This document shows positions 53,922-63,276 of a stretch of DNA of 64,000 bases, piece after piece. The notes below the pieces were generated by a model. That model was given only the letters and a program-made list of their open reading frames with translations. It did not search any database and was not told the origin of the DNA. The DNA is taken from the NCBI GenBank assembly GCA_016710595.1, contig JADJVM010000006.1:283897-347896 (forward strand), written 5' to 3'. The stretch's first letter is position 1; every line of letters begins with the position of its first letter. This DNA is from Niastella sp. GTDB lineage: Bacteria; Bacteroidota; Bacteroidia; Chitinophagales; Chitinophagaceae. The position numbers were made by a program, and so were the translations under genes.

Positions 53922-55049
53922 TTAATTCTTATTTAAAATAGTAAGTACTGTTTTTGCAATTTCAATATCGGCATGACGCTTGGCTTCTTCCCCAATTTTC
54001 TCTTTCATGGCTTGTTGTTTTGTATCATCATTACTCAGGGAAATTATCGTAGGCACTAATTTTTCTAAAGCATCCTTATTGGTAACTAACAATGCTGCAT
54101 TTTTATCTACCAAAGTTTTGGCATTAGCGGTTTGATGGTCTTCTGCCGCAAAAGGATAGGGAACAAATACAACTGGTTTCTTTGCCAGGCACAATTCAGC
54201 AATGGCCATCGCCCCACTGCGGCTAATCACAATATCTGCCGCCGTATATGCATATTCCATTTGCATAATGAAATCACTTACATAAATATTTTTATGTCCG
54301 GTAGCAATTGCGATTGCTTTTTCTTTAAAAGATTTTCCTGTTTGCCAAATCAATTGCAGGTTGTTTTTTTCAAAATCTTCAATGTTATTTGCAATGGCTT
54401 CATTTATTGATTGTGCCCCGAGGCTTCCTCCAATGGATAGTACAATTTTTTTTAAGGGGTCCAGTTTAAAAAAGTGTACTGCTTCCTGCTTGCTTACTTC
54501 CATTCTTTCTATCACCTGTCGTACCGGGTTCCCGGTTACCTGTATCTTTTGGGCAGGAAAAAATTTTTCCATGCCTTCTGTGGCAGTGAATACCCGGGTA
54601 GCATTTTTCGCCAGCATCATATTCGACTTTCCGGCAAATGAATTGCTTTCATGAATAAAAGTTGGTATGCCTTTATTTTGTGCATATTTCAATACCGGGA
54701 AACTTGAATAGCCACCTACGCCAATAGCGGCATCGGGTGTAAACCGATTGAAAATAGAACGTACCTGGAAAAAGCTTTTTAATAACTTAAATGGTAAAAA
54801 AATATTTTTGATCAAAGAACTCCTGTTGAAACCTGCAATATCTAACCCTTCAATTTCATAACCTGCCTGGGGTACTTTTTCCATTTCCATTTTTCCTTTA
54901 GCGCCTACAAATAAAATATCTGTAGCAGGCGCTTCGGCTTTAATGGCATTCGCAATAGCGATGGCAGGAAAAATATGCCCTCCCGTGCCACCACCGGCAA
55001 TAATAATTTGCCGGGCAACTTGGGTTGATATGTTATTTTCTTTTGTCAA
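53922..55049 (-). CDS. murG: MurG glycosyltransferase (lipid II synthase)
   Basis: GT28 enzyme that adds GlcNAc to lipid I. The 375-residue protein has the membrane-side loop GGGTGGHIFPAIAIA, the UDP-GlcNAc pocket SIGGSLGAQSIN, and SRSGAMAIAELCLAKKPV. Overlap and spacing are tight with ftsW (3 bases). Works on lipid I made by MraY. Confidence 0.97.
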   Translation of the reverse strand: MTKENNISTQVARQIIIAGGGTGGHIFPAIAIANAIKAEAPATDILFVGAKGKMEMEKVPQAGYEIEGLDIAGFNRSSLIKNIFLPFKLLKSFFQVRSIFNRFTPDAAIGVGGYSSFPVLKYAQNKGIPTFIHESNSFAGKSNMMLAKNATRVFTATEGMEKFFPAQKIQVTGNPVRQVIERMEVSKQEAVHFFKLDPLKKIVLSIGGSLGAQSINEAIANNIEDFEKNNLQLIWQTGKSFKEKAIAIATGHKNIYVSDFIMQMEYAYTAADIVISRSGAMAIAELCLAKKPVVFVPYPFAAEDHQTANAKTLVDKNAALLVTNKDALEKLVPTIISLSNDDTKQQAMKEKIGEEAKRHADIEIAKTVLTILNKN

Positions 55050-55052
55050 TTT

Positions 55053-56345
55053 TTATTCTTCAATATCTTCTTTATTATCTTCTTCATTATCTACTGCTAC
55101 CGGTTTTAATTTTCCTTCTTGCTGCTCTACATTCCGGCTCACACTTAATATAATTCCTATAGCGAGGCAAGTAAACAAAAAGCTGCTGCCCCCCATACTT
55201 ACTAAAGGCAGTGTAACACCTGTATTGGGAAAGAGGTTTACATTCACCGCCATATTTACCATCGCTTGTATAACCAATGTAAAGCTCAATGCCAGGGCCA
55301 GGAAAGCGCCAAAAGCATACGGGCATTTTTTATACGTACGGATACACCGGTATAAAAACAATAAATAAATAGCAATTATAGCTGCGCCTCCCAGCAAACC
55401 ATATTCTTCTATAATGATGGCGTAAATAAAATCGCTATAACTATGGGGTAAAAAATTTCTTTGTTCACTATTGCCTGGCCCACGGCCGAGTATGCCCCCT
55501 TTTGCAATAGCAATTTTTGCCTGGTTTATCTGGTAACTTTTTTCGCTATCCAAATGTTTGCTCCCATATACAAAAGTTTGAATCCGGCTGATCCAGGTTG
55601 GCATACGACCGGCAGAAAATATAGCCGGAAGTTTATTGGGTTCATTCGTTTTTGAATTATAGGTAGATATGGCTATGGTTACCAATAAAACTAACGGGAT
55701 ACAGGCAATACCAATAGTTGCCATGATATGTTTTGTACTTACCCGGCCAATAAACATGAGCATCAAACTGGTACCGGCAATTAAAATAGCAGTAGATAAA
55801 TTTGCAGGTGCTACCAATGCACAAATAATACCTACCGGGATGATGACAGGCAGGAACCCTTTCTTAAAATCTTTTATTACTTTTTGTTTACGGCTTAGCT
55901 GGCGGCTCAGGTACATAAATAAAGCAAGCTTAGCTAAATCTGAAGTTTGAAATGTCATATTAATTACCGGGAGTTTTATCCAACGGCTGCCGGCATTTAA
56001 TTCTACTCCAAATAAAAGAGTGTATAATAGCAAGGGGATCGAAATAAGAAATAATATCAATGCTACCCGTGAGTAAATTGTATAATTAATGCGGTGGGCC
56101 CAATAAATAATGATTAGCCCCAGGATGATAAAAGCAAATTGCTTAAACAAATAACTTTCATTGCTCCGGCTCATGCGATAGGCCAATGAACCGGTACTGC
56201 TGTACACCAATAGCAAACTGGCCAATGTAAGAATAACGATGATGGCCCATATTACCCTATCTCCCCGGGTTTTGCGTACCAGGTTTCCTCCCATCTCTGA
56301 AATATGGGGAGAGAAAATTGATTTTATGTTAAAAATATCTGCCAT
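55053..56345 (-). CDS. ftsW: FtsW/SEDS family glycosyltransferase
   Basis: A 430-residue polytopic SEDS protein, division-specific peptidoglycan polymerase partner of FtsI. About ten membrane segments. Conserved stretches are NAGSRWIKLP, LSTAILIAGTSLMLM, GRGPGNSEQRNFLPHSYSDF and NTGVTLPLVSMGG (the SEDS signature). Charged, disordered N- and C-terminal ends. Starts 19 bases after murD ends. Confidence 0.96.
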   Translation of the reverse strand: MADIFNIKSIFSPHISEMGGNLVRKTRGDRVIWAIIVILTLASLLLVYSSTGSLAYRMSRSNESYLFKQFAFIILGLIIIYWAHRINYTIYSRVALILFLISIPLLLYTLLFGVELNAGSRWIKLPVINMTFQTSDLAKLALFMYLSRQLSRKQKVIKDFKKGFLPVIIPVGIICALVAPANLSTAILIAGTSLMLMFIGRVSTKHIMATIGIACIPLVLLVTIAISTYNSKTNEPNKLPAIFSAGRMPTWISRIQTFVYGSKHLDSEKSYQINQAKIAIAKGGILGRGPGNSEQRNFLPHSYSDFIYAIIIEEYGLLGGAAIIAIYLLFLYRCIRTYKKCPYAFGAFLALALSFTLVIQAMVNMAVNVNLFPNTGVTLPLVSMGGSSFLFTCLAIGIILSVSRNVEQQEGKLKPVAVDNEEDNKEDIEE

Positions 56346-56364
56346 CTTTTTTTACATTCCTTAC

Positions 56365-57705
56365 TTATAAATTTTTTACAGCTTGTTTAAACTGGTTACC
56401 CCGGTCTTCATAATTTTTAAAAAGATCGAAGCTTGCACATGCCGGGCTTAGCAAAACAACATCTCCTTTTCCGGCAAAATGAAAAGCTGCTTTCACCGCA
56501 TCTTCTGCATTATCAGTATTCACCATCAGTGATACAATATCTTTAAATGTTTCATGTATTTTACGGTTATCAGTACCCAGGCAAACGATCGCTTTTACTT
56601 TTTCTTTTACCAATTCTGCCAGTAATTGGTAATCATTCCCTTTATCTACACCTCCCAAGATTAAGATCACCGGCTTGGTCATGCTTTCTAAGGCAAACCA
56701 GGTGCTGTTTATATTAGTAGCTTTACTATCATTAATAAATTCGATCCCTTTGATATTGGCTACCGGCTCCATACGATGTTCCAGGCTTTCAAAAGTTTGA
56801 AGTGCCTCCCTGATTTTTTCTTTCCGGATATCTACTGCCGTAGCGGCCATACTTGCTGCCATACTGTTGTATTGGTTGTGCTTTCCTTTTAATGCAAAAT
56901 CATTTACACTCATTTTCATTTCTTCACCTTTCCATTTTAAATGCATTTGTGCATTGGTAAGGTACACACCTTGAGGTAGTTCATTGTTAATTGACATGGG
57001 TGCAAGTGTTGATTTAATGGAATAATGGTTAATGTATTTCATGGTGGTTTCATCATCTGCACAATAGATGAAAACATCATCTGCCGTTTGGTTTTCTACA
57101 ATACGGAACTTAGATTTTATATAATTTTCTACTTTATATTCATACCTGTCTAAATGGTCTTCTGTTATATTCATCAATACAGCTACATCAGGCCGAAAGG
57201 CCTTAATATCATCTAACTGAAATGAACTTACTTCTACCACATATAGCGCTTTGGGTTCTACGGCTACCTGGCGGGCAAATGAAAAACCGATATTTCCTAC
57301 TACGGCACATTCTTTACCCGCATGCTTGCAGATGTGATAAATAAGTGCGGTAGTTGTGGTTTTTCCGTTGCTCCCTGTTACTGCTATAATTTTACTATCT
57401 CCTTTATAACGGTAAGCAAATTCAATTTCACTCAGTATGGGAATGCCTGCCTGCCTGAGTTTGTGAACCCATTCATTTTTTTCTGGGATGCCGGGGCTTT
57501 TTACCACTTCCTGTGCATTCAATATTTTCTCTTCGCTATGCTTTTCTTCTTCATACTGAATTTGATGATCGTCTAACTCTGTTTTATAATGCTCTTTTAT
57601 TTTACCTGCATCGCTTACAAAAACATCAAACCCCTGCCTGCGGGCAAGTATGGCCGCACCTACGCCACTTTCAGCAGCACCCAATATGACGATCTTCTTT
57701 TGCAT
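56365..57705 (-). CDS. murD: UDP-N-acetylmuramoyl-L-alanine--D-glutamate ligase
   Basis: Second amino-acid ligase of the pathway. 446 residues. GAAESGVGAAILA is the N-terminal motif, TGSNGKTTTT (110-119) the ATP loop, NITEDHLDRY the carbamylated-Lys/metal region, and NDSKATNINSTW the C-terminal signature. The 292 bp before it separate it from mraY, unlike the tight spacing elsewhere in the cluster. Confidence 0.97.
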   Translation of the reverse strand: MQKKIVILGAAESGVGAAILARRQGFDVFVSDAGKIKEHYKTELDDHQIQYEEEKHSEEKILNAQEVVKSPGIPEKNEWVHKLRQAGIPILSEIEFAYRYKGDSKIIAVTGSNGKTTTTALIYHICKHAGKECAVVGNIGFSFARQVAVEPKALYVVEVSSFQLDDIKAFRPDVAVLMNITEDHLDRYEYKVENYIKSKFRIVENQTADDVFIYCADDETTMKYINHYSIKSTLAPMSINNELPQGVYLTNAQMHLKWKGEEMKMSVNDFALKGKHNQYNSMAASMAATAVDIRKEKIREALQTFESLEHRMEPVANIKGIEFINDSKATNINSTWFALESMTKPVILILGGVDKGNDYQLLAELVKEKVKAIVCLGTDNRKIHETFKDIVSLMVNTDNAEDAVKAAFHFAGKGDVVLLSPACASFDLFKNYEDRGNQFKQAVKNL

Positions 57706-57997
57706 GCTTATTTTTTAAGCTCACAATTTTATGAGGACCTTTATAAAGGCTCCCCGGTAAATAAAATAGGTTCTTCACTGGTATTGGCTACAGGACAAAA
57801 AATCTTTCCTTTTGATTCCAATACTAAATTTGGTTTTTCAACAGTATAGAACTTAACGGGCAAAATAAACATCCACTTTTAGCCCAATTTCTTTAAAATG
57901 TTTTTCACAAGCATAGAACTTAATGGGGCTTCATATTCATCACGGACTTTGCAAGAAGAGGATACAGCGCTGCTGCATCGCTCACTTACCAAATATG
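57706..57997. other. Insertion-like gap between mraY and murD with two direct repeats
   Basis: The 27-base repeats at 57834-57860 and 57901-57927 match at 23 positions and lie 67 bases apart. Both carry the core ATAGAACTTAA. Translated on the minus strand both begin (V/I)KFY.xEK, suggesting a diverged duplicated coding fragment, but stops interrupt it. The gap is otherwise AT-rich. See also the small ORF listed separately. Confidence 0.55.
57741..57872 (-). CDS. Possible 43-residue small protein
   Basis: Opens with ATG at 57872 and reads MFILPVKFYTVEKPN, ending FTGEPL at a TAA. It has good amino-acid balance and one Cys. It overlaps one of the 27-base repeats. No family is recognised. It could be a remnant of a larger gene or chance; support is only the open frame and start codon. 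Confidence 0.25.
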   Translation of the reverse strand: MFILPVKFYTVEKPNLVLESKGKIFCPVANTSEEPILFTGEPL

Positions 57998-59302
57998 TTA
58001 CCTAAGCTTAAGCGTTACTATAGCCATTGCCACACAGAGTATGGTAATGATCCAGAAACGCACAGCTATTTTACTTTCATGATATCCCAGTTTTTGATAA
58101 TGATGATGAATGGGGCTCATTAAAAAAACACGCCTTCCTACTCCATACTTTTTACGGGTGTATTTAAAATAACTCACCTGTATCATCACACTTAAACTTT
58201 CAATAAAAAATACAAGGCAAAAAATGGGTATCAATAATTCTTTACGTACAATAATGGCCAATGCTGCAATGATGCCCCCAAGTGCTAAACTCCCGGTATC
58301 GCCCATGAATACCTGTGCAGGGTAAGCATTGTACCATAAGAAACCAATACAGGCTCCCACAAAAGCAGCAATAAAAACAGAGAGCTCGCCCAGGTTGGGG
58401 ATGTACATAATATTTAAATATTCAGCGAACTGGATATTGCCACTTACATAAGCAAATATTCCCAGGCAAATACCAATCACAGCACTCACACCGGTTGCCA
58501 GCCCATCCAGCCCATCCGTAATATTAGCGCCATTTGAAACAGCCGTAACAATAAAAATGACAACCAGAATATATAAGATGTAAGTATAATCCTGCCAGCT
58601 CTTCGGCAATAATTTTGCATAATTAAACTCGTGGCTTTTTACGAATGGAATTGTAGTAATGATTGATTTTGAATTTACAAAATAGCGTTTTTTGCCATCC
58701 ATGCTTATTGAATCATATACAATGCTGTTACCTTCTTTGTCAATAACCGGGAGGCTTGCCTGGTTTGTTCTGATGACTTCTCTTTTTACTACTACATTGG
58801 GGTTAAAATATAAGGTACATCCTACAATGAGGCCCAAAACCACCTGACCTACAATTTTAAATTTTCCGGCCAACCCGTCGCTATCACTTTTTTTATATTC
58901 TACCCCTTTTTCTCTTGCTTTTTTGCGTGAGCGTATTTTTAAATAATCATCAATAAAACCGATGGCGCCCATCCATACGGTACATAACAACATTAAGCGG
59001 ATATAAACTTTATCAATATTGGCAAAAAATAAAGTAGGTACTATGATGGCCAGCAATAAAATAATACCGCCCATAGTGGGGGTTCCCTTTTTCTGCTGTT
59101 CACCGGCCAATCCCAGGTCCCTCACGGTTTCGCCCAATTGTTTTTTCTGTAAGAAGAGAATTAATTTTTTACCGTACACCGTTGTAATCACCAGGCTTAA
59201 AATGAGCGCCAGTAACACCCGGAAGGTGATAAACTGAAAGAGGTTGCTCCCGGGAAACCGGAAACCCTCTTCTGACAACCATTTAAAAAACTGGTACAAC
59301 AT
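57998..59302 (-). CDS. mraY: Phospho-MurNAc-pentapeptide transferase (MraY)
   Basis: Membrane enzyme that loads the MurNAc-pentapeptide on undecaprenyl phosphate to make lipid I. 434 residues, longer than the usual 360, through an insert of about 65 residues at about 160-225 (VVVKREVIRTNQAS to KSHEF) typical of Bacteroidota. The active-site motifs are DDYLKIR, NITDGLDGLATG, and GDTGSLALGG, plus SPIHHHYQ. Ten membrane segments. Followed by a gap instead of murD directly. Confidence 0.96.
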   Translation of the reverse strand: MLYQFFKWLSEEGFRFPGSNLFQFITFRVLLALILSLVITTVYGKKLILFLQKKQLGETVRDLGLAGEQQKKGTPTMGGIILLLAIIVPTLFFANIDKVYIRLMLLCTVWMGAIGFIDDYLKIRSRKKAREKGVEYKKSDSDGLAGKFKIVGQVVLGLIVGCTLYFNPNVVVKREVIRTNQASLPVIDKEGNSIVYDSISMDGKKRYFVNSKSIITTIPFVKSHEFNYAKLLPKSWQDYTYILYILVVIFIVTAVSNGANITDGLDGLATGVSAVIGICLGIFAYVSGNIQFAEYLNIMYIPNLGELSVFIAAFVGACIGFLWYNAYPAQVFMGDTGSLALGGIIAALAIIVRKELLIPIFCLVFFIESLSVMIQVSYFKYTRKKYGVGRRVFLMSPIHHHYQKLGYHESKIAVRFWIITILCVAMAIVTLKLR

Positions 59303-59307
59303 AATTT

Positions 59308-60771
59308 TTATTTTTCTAGCATCTCAAACATTTCCTGCAATACTTTTTTATCATCAAAAGGATATTTAACCCCATTGATATCCTGGTATTTTTCATGCCC
59401 CTTTCCTGCAATCAATAAAATATCTTCCGGCTCACTCAGGCTTACGGCTGTTTTTATGGCTTCTCTCCTATCTGCAATGCTGATATATTTTTTTTTGGTA
59501 ACTGCATTGGTACCCTGTTCCATATCTTTTATAATATCAAGCGGGTTTTCTTTACGTGGATTATCTGAAGTGAATATCACTTTATCACTATGTTCACATG
59601 CCACTTCTGCCATAACCGGCCGCTTGGTTTTATCCCTGTTTCCACCACAGCCAACAACTGTAATAATTTTATGATGGCCCTGCCGTAAGTTTTTAATGGT
59701 TGCCAATACATTCAGCAATGCGTCAGGCGTATGGGCATAGTCAACTATCCCTACTATTTTTTCTTTAGGGCTTATACTGTATTCAAAGCGGCCTTCAGCT
59801 CCTTTCAAATTACTTAGTACCAGCAAAACATTTGCTTTATCGAGGCCCATGCAAATTGCAGCACCATATACAGCCAGTAAATTATAGGCATTAAACTCAC
59901 CAATAATCCTAAAATGCACATCTACCTCATTGATGTTCATGTGCAGGCCGGATAGGCTGTTATCCAAAATTTTTCCTTTAAAGTCTGCCAGTGTATGCAG
60001 GCTATAGAAATATTTTTTTGCAGCAGTGTTCTGCAGCATCACGCTTCCTCTCCTGTCATCCGCATTGCTGATGGCAAATGCATTAGATGGCAAACTATCG
60101 AACCATGATTTTTTTACCCGGATATATTCATCAAAAGTTTTATGATAATCCAGGTGATCGTGTGTAATGTTGGTAAACAAAGCACCGGTAAAAAATAAAC
60201 CAGCCAGGCGCTGCTGCTGAATAGCATGGCTGCTACATTCCATAAATACATGGGTGCAACCCTGTTCTTTCATGTGATGCAGCAGTTGGTTAAGTGCAAT
60301 GGCGCCCGGCGTGGTGTGTGTGGCTTCTATTATAAGGTTACCCACCTGGTTTTGTACGGTGCTGATGAGGCCGCAGCGATAACCCAGGGTAGAAAATAAA
60401 TTAAACAATAAAGTTGCTACGGTTGTTTTTCCATTGGTACCTGTTACCCCTACCAATTTCATTTGTAAAGAAGGCTCTCCATAAAACAGGTGACTCATTA
60501 GGCCTGTTGCGGTTGCAGCATCTGCTACCTGCACATATGTAATATGCGGCCTGGGTTGCTCGGGCAGCTCTTCACAAACAATAGCAACAGCGCCATTATG
60601 AATGGCTGCCTCAATAAACCGGTGCCCATCTTCTACTGTACCTTGTACCGCTATAAAACAAGAACCAGCTGTTACCATACGGCTGTCGCTATGCAATGCC
60701 GCAATGGGTATTGCCGTAGTTCCTTTTACGGAAATTATTTTTGTTTTATATAGTAAATCCTGTAACAGCAT
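59308..60771 (-). CDS. murE: MurE: UDP-MurNAc-tripeptide synthetase, meso-DAP type
   Basis: Adds meso-diaminopimelate to UDP-MurNAc-L-Ala-D-Glu. 487 residues. The ATP loop is GVTGTNGKTTVAT. HTTPGAI gives the UDP-MurNAc region and DYAHTPDAL the C-terminal catalytic motif. The DNPRKENP stretch matches the DNPR signature of diaminopimelate-adding enzymes and marks mDAP-type peptidoglycan. Spacing to mraY is 5 bases. Confidence 0.95.
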   Translation of the reverse strand: MLLQDLLYKTKIISVKGTTAIPIAALHSDSRMVTAGSCFIAVQGTVEDGHRFIEAAIHNGAVAIVCEELPEQPRPHITYVQVADAATATGLMSHLFYGEPSLQMKLVGVTGTNGKTTVATLLFNLFSTLGYRCGLISTVQNQVGNLIIEATHTTPGAIALNQLLHHMKEQGCTHVFMECSSHAIQQQRLAGLFFTGALFTNITHDHLDYHKTFDEYIRVKKSWFDSLPSNAFAISNADDRRGSVMLQNTAAKKYFYSLHTLADFKGKILDNSLSGLHMNINEVDVHFRIIGEFNAYNLLAVYGAAICMGLDKANVLLVLSNLKGAEGRFEYSISPKEKIVGIVDYAHTPDALLNVLATIKNLRQGHHKIITVVGCGGNRDKTKRPVMAEVACEHSDKVIFTSDNPRKENPLDIIKDMEQGTNAVTKKKYISIADRREAIKTAVSLSEPEDILLIAGKGHEKYQDINGVKYPFDDKKVLQEMFEMLEK

Positions 60772-60780
60772 ATTGTTTTC

Positions 60781-62910
60781 TCAATTGAGCATTATGGAAA
60801 TTTCCTGTCCTTTAATAAAATTGGAACCCGCAGGTAAACTTTGCGTAATTACTTTTCCTTTTCCCAACAATGATATTTTTAAACCTTTGTTTTCTAATAA
60901 ATACACTACATCTTTTAATCCCATACCCACTACATTGGGCATTATATTACCCGTTGCATTTAAACCAGCGGGAGCCACCATACCAGCTTTATTTTTTACC
61001 ATCATGGCATCTCTCCAGTTACCTGAATGAGATGAATCGGTAAACCCAATTTGCAGGAAATTAAAAATGGATTGCAGGTCGTGCTTTGCACCAACGATGT
61101 TATAAATACTACTATCAGTATCGTTTGTCTTTTGATCTAATCTATAATTATTGATATAGCGGCCATAAATCCGATCTGCAATTTGCTTGAACACTTTACC
61201 GGCAACATCTGCCCCATAAATAAATTTTGATTCCCGTGAGTTTTGAATAACCACACCAATACTATACTTTGGATTTTCTGATGGAAAATATCCCATAAAG
61301 GATGCCTGGTAAATTTTATTCCCCTTATTGTAACCTTTATTATCTAATGCTGTTACGGCTGTTCCGGTTTTCCCGGAAATTGAGTACAATGAATCGAATA
61401 AGATTTTGTGCCCTGTACCGTGTAAACTATCTACCACAGCTTTTAAACATTCTTTTGCTTGTGCCAGCGCCTGTGGGCTACAGATACCATTTACAATTAC
61501 TTCCGGCTCTATATGTTTTATTTCTACCCCATACTCACGGATAGAACTTACCAGGTAAGGCCGCATCATTTTACCATTATTGGCTACGGCATTATATAAC
61601 ATGAGCATGTGAAGTGGCGTAACCAATTCTTCATATCCATGCGCCATAAAAGGTATGGTTGTTTTTGACCAACTCCTGTTAGTGGGCCTTTTAATAGTTG
61701 GTTTACCAGAAGAAGCTACAATATCAATCCCTGTCATTTTATCTAAATGAAATTTTGACAAGTGATCAACAAATTTATTGGGTTGACTTTCATAAAATTG
61801 ATTTGCCATTTTAGCAAATGCAACATTACTACTGGTAAAGAATGCTTTTTTTACAGTAATTTTTTCTGCACCAAGGTGAGAATCTTTAATTCGTAAACCA
61901 TAAAACTTCTTAGCGCCACCTTCTACATCTACAATGCTTTCGTTGTTTACATACCCATCATCTAACAAGCTTAATAAAGTTGCCAGTTTAAAAATAGAAC
62001 CGGGTTCTGTGGCTTTGCCAATTCCATAATTCAAATCTTCGATGTAGCTGCCGTCTGCTTGTTTGCCCAGGTTTGCAATGGCTTTAATTTTGCCGGTTGC
62101 TGTTTCCATTACAATAGCAGTACCATGTGTGGAATTATTGCCCACCATCATTTCCATCAATGCACTTTGGGCTACATCTTGTATATAAGTATCTAAAGTT
62201 GTGATGATATCCTTACCATTTACGGGTGCAAATTCTGAACCCTCTACCGGGATGTAGGTGCCCGCCGCATAACGCATTAATCGCTGGCCGGTGGTGCCTC
62301 TTAATACACTGTCATAAGTAAGTTCAAGTCCAACATTTTTGCGGGCATCGGCACGGGATAAACCAATGGTTCTATTCGCAAGCAATACATAAGGATTTAT
62401 TCTTTTGTCCCTGGGATCTATAATAAACCCACTTTTATTCCGGCCCAGCCGCACCAGTGGGAATTCCCTCAACTGGCGGTATTCATCAAAAGAAATCTTT
62501 TTCTTTAATGCATAATATCGCTGCTCATCCTTATAAGCAATTTGCATTTCTTTCTTATAGGCAGCTGCTGTTTTATCTTTAAATAAATTGGCGAGACAAA
62601 TACTTAATGAATCAATATTATCTTTAAAGCGTTTGCCTTCCTTATCCCTCAGGCCATCTGCACCAAAGTCAACATACACATCAAAAATAGGAACCGATGT
62701 ACTCAACATATTTCCATCTTCACTATAGATAGTCCCCCGTTCTGCTTCGATGGGTAAATATTTTAAATGCAGGCTATCACTCATTGATATCCAAAATTTG
62801 CCTTGTGCCCTTTGTATATAAAAAGCACGGCCCAGTATCATGATACCCAACAGCACAATACCCAGGAAACAGAGGTAAACCCGCCATAATATGTCATTCT
62901 TAATTTCCAA
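60781..62910 (-). CDS. ftsI: Division transpeptidase FtsI (PBP3-like) with PASTA domain
   Basis: A class B penicillin-binding protein, 709 residues, that cross-links septal murein. One N-terminal membrane helix (about 10-32), then a dimerization domain, and the transpeptidase domain with SIFK (Ser305, Lys308), SSN (360-362), and KTGTA (514-518). The C-terminus carries one PASTA domain (about 648-709, PNVVGMGLKDVVYLLENKGL). PASTA may bind muropeptides. Lies 9 bases upstream of murE. Confidence 0.95.
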   Translation of the reverse strand: MEIKNDILWRVYLCFLGIVLLGIMILGRAFYIQRAQGKFWISMSDSLHLKYLPIEAERGTIYSEDGNMLSTSVPIFDVYVDFGADGLRDKEGKRFKDNIDSLSICLANLFKDKTAAAYKKEMQIAYKDEQRYYALKKKISFDEYRQLREFPLVRLGRNKSGFIIDPRDKRINPYVLLANRTIGLSRADARKNVGLELTYDSVLRGTTGQRLMRYAAGTYIPVEGSEFAPVNGKDIITTLDTYIQDVAQSALMEMMVGNNSTHGTAIVMETATGKIKAIANLGKQADGSYIEDLNYGIGKATEPGSIFKLATLLSLLDDGYVNNESIVDVEGGAKKFYGLRIKDSHLGAEKITVKKAFFTSSNVAFAKMANQFYESQPNKFVDHLSKFHLDKMTGIDIVASSGKPTIKRPTNRSWSKTTIPFMAHGYEELVTPLHMLMLYNAVANNGKMMRPYLVSSIREYGVEIKHIEPEVIVNGICSPQALAQAKECLKAVVDSLHGTGHKILFDSLYSISGKTGTAVTALDNKGYNKGNKIYQASFMGYFPSENPKYSIGVVIQNSRESKFIYGADVAGKVFKQIADRIYGRYINNYRLDQKTNDTDSSIYNIVGAKHDLQSIFNFLQIGFTDSSHSGNWRDAMMVKNKAGMVAPAGLNATGNIMPNVVGMGLKDVVYLLENKGLKISLLGKGKVITQSLPAGSNFIKGQEISIMLN

Positions 62911-62921
62911 TGCCGGTTATA

Positions 62922-63275
62922 TTATTGAGTGTTTTTTTGTTGTGATGAATCTTGTAAAATAAATGCCGGTACTTTTAATTCTTTAAGTCCTAACGGTTCT
63001 ACTGCTTTTACCAATTCACTTGCCTTGCTTCTAAAAATAACTTCGCTTTTTACTGTTTTATATTCAAATTCTAACTCCCTGATATTTTTTTCAGTGGTGG
63101 CTATTTTCCGTATAAGCTTATCGGCATGGTGGCCATTATAGATATATAAAACTGCCAACACACTTAAGAAAAGAAAGAAAGGAATATTACGGACCATCCA
63201 ACGGTAGTTGAACAGCCTGCGTAACTCTGTTTTAATTGAGCTACCGTTTTCCTTTATTTTTTTTTCTTTAGCCAT
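62922..63275 (-). CDS. ftsL: FtsL-like septum protein
   Basis: A 117-residue bitopic protein: basic cytosolic start (MAKEKKIKENGSS), one membrane helix (about 31-47), and a coiled-coil helix (about 55-90, EKNIRELEFEYKTVKSEVIF). This is the FtsL-like layout at its normal dcw position between rsmH and ftsI, although sequence alone is little conserved. It links FtsQ and FtsI in the divisome. Confidence 0.85.
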   Translation of the reverse strand: MAKEKKIKENGSSIKTELRRLFNYRWMVRNIPFFLFLSVLAVLYIYNGHHADKLIRKIATTEKNIRELEFEYKTVKSEVIFRSKASELVKAVEPLGLKELKVPAFILQDSSQQKNTQ

Positions 63276-63276
63276 T

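Noticed and set aside
57589..57849. 86-codon plus-strand ORF across the murD start and the gap
   Set aside because: More than a third is antisense to murD; the minus-strand 43-codon ORF in the gap looks more plausible but is also weak.
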